DNA of 64,000 nucleotides. Origin: Epiperipatus broadwayi (Eukaryota > Onychophora > Udeonychophora > Euonychophora > Peripatidae). The DNA lies in assembly GCA_028023455.1 (NCBI GenBank), contig JAQFVV010006426.1, positions 250,001 through 314,000 of the forward strand, in the 5' to 3' direction. Below the pieces are notes generated by a model. That model made no database searches. It saw only the letters and a program-made list of their open reading frames with translations, and was not told the origin of the DNA. The number at the start of each line of letters is the position of its first letter. The first letter of the stretch is position 1. Positions 61,436 to 64,000 of the stretch are shown here, piece after piece. The position numbers and the translations under genes were made by a program.

Positions 61436-61654
61436 CTGCATAAATATAATAATAATACTTCCGAGAATACAATATTGATAACTCTATATAGGTGACATGA
61501 CTATTAGTTTTAATAAAAAAAAATGTTAAAAAGTCTAATAGGCAGACAAAATGTAAAAAAATATGCAATAATTCTTCCAAGATGTTCAAAACTTCCTTCT
61601 CCCCCCAAAGTTTGTTGAAACTGTCATTAAATAAAATTTTGTGAAAACGATTTT

Positions 61655-61690
61655 GTACTTGGAAAGAGATCTGAAGAAGACTGCTAACAG
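61655..61690 (+). other. Penelope-type tail motif, degraded
   Basis: ATCTGAAGAAGACTG, a CTAA loop, CAGTT and GGAAATGAC match the CTGATGA-GACTG-loop-CAGTC-GAAAC motif at 19895-19922, with one core base changed (T to A). No element body was recognised next to it. Confidence 0.4.
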
Positions 61691-62410
61691 TTGGAAATGA
61701 CATTAAACTAAGCATTGTGAAAATAACTTTATGAGAACTTTTTTCTCTATAGTTTTAAAGCAATAATTTCTTTTCTATACTTTTGTTTTAAAAAATTACG
61801 AAATCATATTTTGCATGACCCATTTTCGAAGGGGCATGCAACACTTTATTAGAAAAATGATATACTTTAGACAAAAGAAAAATGAAATAAATATATTAAA
61901 GTAATTCAAGTATTAAGGGGGGAAAACAAAAGCTAAATATAGTTTAGAAAGGATATATATATATTGAGATGTTATTTTTTAAGCATGGTTAATTTTTATA
62001 TTTTTGGAGAATATATATTTAATAATTAGAAAAGGATTCTTTTGATTAAAAACTAAATAAACATTCTAAAATGTTATTAACTATCATACTGCATGAAAGA
62101 TTATAATTAATTTTTTTTTTCTATCTCGGAAATTATTTTTTTTAATTTAAAACTGAAAGCATTCGTGCTGCAAATATTTAATATTAGTTTTTATTTTTCT
62201 AAAAGCTCATTATTGAAATTTCTTAAAATATTGCTAAGAATTGTTTGCTAAATGTATTTATTTGAGAAATGATATTGTAATATGCTTAATAACTTAAGAA
62301 TATTTTAGGTAATTTATAATTGTTTATATACATCTGATCAAGTACTTTGTGTGTGTGTATATATATGTGTGTATACTGTTTAATAATTTGTTTATAATAG
62401 TGATATAAAT

Positions 62411-62782
62411 CTCATGACCACCATTTCTTATGCTTGTGTATAACTGTTGTTAAAACAGGCAAAACTCTATTATACGTATTGCCACACACAGCAAGCTAGA
62501 GTAATCAATGGATGCCAGAAGGCTTGTGTATAAAATCCCCATCTAGTGCCTACTCAGATCCAAGGCTCATCACTGACGAAGGCCACAAGCCAGAAACTAG
62601 TCTGGGTGCAGTGCTCTCAGATTCAAGGCTCCTCACTGACAAAGGCCACAAGCCAGAAACTAGTCTGGGAATTTGGATGAGTAGGCACTAGATGGGGATT
62701 TTATGCACAAGCCTTCTGACATCCATTGATTACTTTATCTTGCTGTGTGTGGCAATACGTATAGTGAGTTTTGCCTGTTTTA
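62411..62782. mobile_element. Fold-back family FB, copy with two tandem hammerhead-like segments
   Basis: It starts with atgaccaccatttcttatgc and tgtataactg, the reverse of the outer tail seen after the 40.6- and 43.2-kb copies. This shows that the family extends beyond the ttaaaacaggcaaaactc repeats. The arms close with gagttttgcctgttttaa at the right. In the centre the unit cag-ttcaaggctc-tcactgac...gaaactagtctggg occurs twice (about 62555-62610 and 62619-62676): cores CTGACGA at 62573-62579 and CTGACAA at 62636-62642, both followed by GGCCACAAGCCA and GAAAC. Confidence 0.85.
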
Positions 62783-63152
62783 ATAGTGATATATAATGAT
62801 ATATTATGTCTTGTGATACATAATTACATATCACGTATATATAGTTTTTGCTAAAATAATGTTTTGGATTTCAAATAATCTTTAAATAGTGGATCTTGAG
62901 AAAATGTGTGTTAACTATATTTTTTTCTTGCTCTCTGGCTAATTTTTATTGTAAATTGTTTCAGAATTAAGATTGATATGGTAACATCACAGTGCTAGAA
63001 TGTCTAACAGAGGAGCTAGGATTTTTGGATTGATTGCCAACTGTGGAAAGTAAAAAAAAATGTTAGGTTCATTGATTGGAACTGAAGTACTTAGTCTGTC
63101 CCTTTGGTACTTGAATGTCATTTAACCTTTGTAGTAACTGACCTTATGGTAA
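62783..63152. other. AT-rich non-coding stretch
   Basis: Nothing recognisable between the two fold-back copies. Confidence 0.4.
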
Positions 63153-63207
63153 TTAAAACAGGCAAACTCTCCATACAGTAGTGCCACTCAGTGGTGATCA
63201 TGTGACC
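63153..63207. mobile_element. Fold-back family FB, deletion fragment
   Basis: ttaaaacaggcaaactctcc, acagtagtgccactcagtgg and tgatcatgtgac join the left arm directly to the outer tail; the whole middle is lost. Confidence 0.75.
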
Positions 63208-64000
63208 TTAAGATATTTTGTAGTACAGTAATAAGACAACTTAGTAAACCATAACACTAAAACCCACGTATATTTATCAAAAAATAAATATCCTTTATGT
63301 AATGCATTTACTATAAGAATGAGTGTTAAGGTAAATATAATTCTTTTGGATTACTTTTGTTATTATTCTCAGATGTTTTATATTCTTTTAATAATTATCA
63401 TCAGGAGAGTAATAATGATCTCCGTCTTTTTGTTTGTATTTTGTAAAAAAACATAACTACATTTTAATTAGAATTAAATTTATTTCATTGAATTTATGCT
63501 ATGTATCCTTTATTTTCGTATTTTAAAAAAAAGTCTCATAGATGCAATTGAATAGAACTATATATAGGCGGCATCATTACCCATTTGGAAATCAAGATAC
63601 GTAGTGTTAGTAGAAAATTTTATTATTAAGAAAATTATTATTATTAATATTTTTTTATAAATAATATTTGTCGCATTAATAATTTTTACACCCACCTCTG
63701 CTCCTCTTTCCCCCTTTTTTTAAAGAAAATCTTTCAAATATATTTGTGCTTGGTATGATAAAATTTGTATTTTATCTGAACTCCTTTGATGTTGAAAATG
63801 CCATACTAAATTTTTTATGAAATTTTTACGATAATAATAATGCACTATAAAACAATAAATATTAGATGCTTTATAAAGCTAACATACTATAAAAAGAATA
63901 AAACTAATAAAATGTAGTAATTTTTTCGGGGAAAAAAAAGAACTTAAACATTTTAAAACTAACTAATTTTAAATTTATTTATAAATTTTATATTTTGGTA
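63208..64000. other. AT-rich non-coding stretch
   Basis: No gene or element recognised to the end of the window. Confidence 0.45.

Noticed and set aside
61260-61715. Longest open frame in the window (151 codons, minus)
   Set aside because: Hydrophobic and aromatic-rich composition, no recognisable domain, poor start context, and it overlaps a possible SINE and a Penelope-type tail motif.

Overview
The window is very AT-rich animal DNA (roughly a quarter to 30% G+C by eye), made mostly of non-coding sequence and decayed transposable elements. An animal host, probably an invertebrate, is suggested by several things: a spliced nucleoredoxin-type gene, tRNA-derived SINEs, four or more kinds of non-LTR retrotransposon, a Penelope-like endonuclease, and two hAT transposase relics related to those behind the animal genes KIAA1586 and GTF2IRD2/SCAND3. 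The species cannot be fixed from sequence alone. The standard genetic code fits every reading frame recognised.

Host genes are sparse. On the + strand a CpG-richer promoter with a perfect TGACGTCA site (8281-8466) leads into the first coding exon of a nucleoredoxin/tryparedoxin-like protein (8467-8775, WCPPC active site) with a clean splice donor. No second exon was recognised, so the rest of the window to the right may be a long intron. On the - strand a tiny exon (47876-47914) carries a good start context, six codons (MAYPYQ) and a perfect CAG|GTGAGT donor. It may be the start of a penta-EF-hand (sorcin/grancalcin-like) gene, but this is tentative.

Mobile elements, left to right: inverted-repeat element (1391-1530); 5'-truncated LINE-A (2850-3825, +); Penelope-like GIY-YIG endonuclease fragment and tail (3960-4560, +); longer LINE-A (5287-7204, -) abutting a fold-back copy (7219-7405); tRNA-Gly SINE with target-site duplication (13638-13764); RTE LINE relic (15650-17115) ending in a near-perfect palindrome; inverted-repeat element (18021-18131); two-copy Penelope-type tail (19863-20309); SINE-2 copies at 21.2, 25.0, 26.2 and 35.2 kb; LINE-C (29480-31765, -) head-to-head with jockey-like LINE-D (31774-33110, +); 34.2 and 36.1 kb inverted-repeat elements; a 777-bp non-autonomous hAT (38665-39441); fold-back family copies at 40.1, 43.0, 50.0, 51.2, 62.4 and 63.2 kb; a second RTE relic (44.1-44.9 kb); a GTF2IRD2/SCAND3-like hAT relic (48.7-49.96 kb, -); and a complete 3,579-bp hAT transposon (53249-56827) with 14-bp terminal repeats and an exact 8-bp target duplication around a decayed KIAA1586-like transposase.

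The most interesting signal is the dispersed fold-back family. Its arms carry a 55-nt segment that folds like a type I hammerhead ribozyme: a CTGANGA core, a GAAAC box, a two-part stem I and a self-complementary stem III. This resembles the minimal, dimer-prone hammerheads of Penelope-like elements and retrozymes. Every mobile-element coding region seen here is broken.
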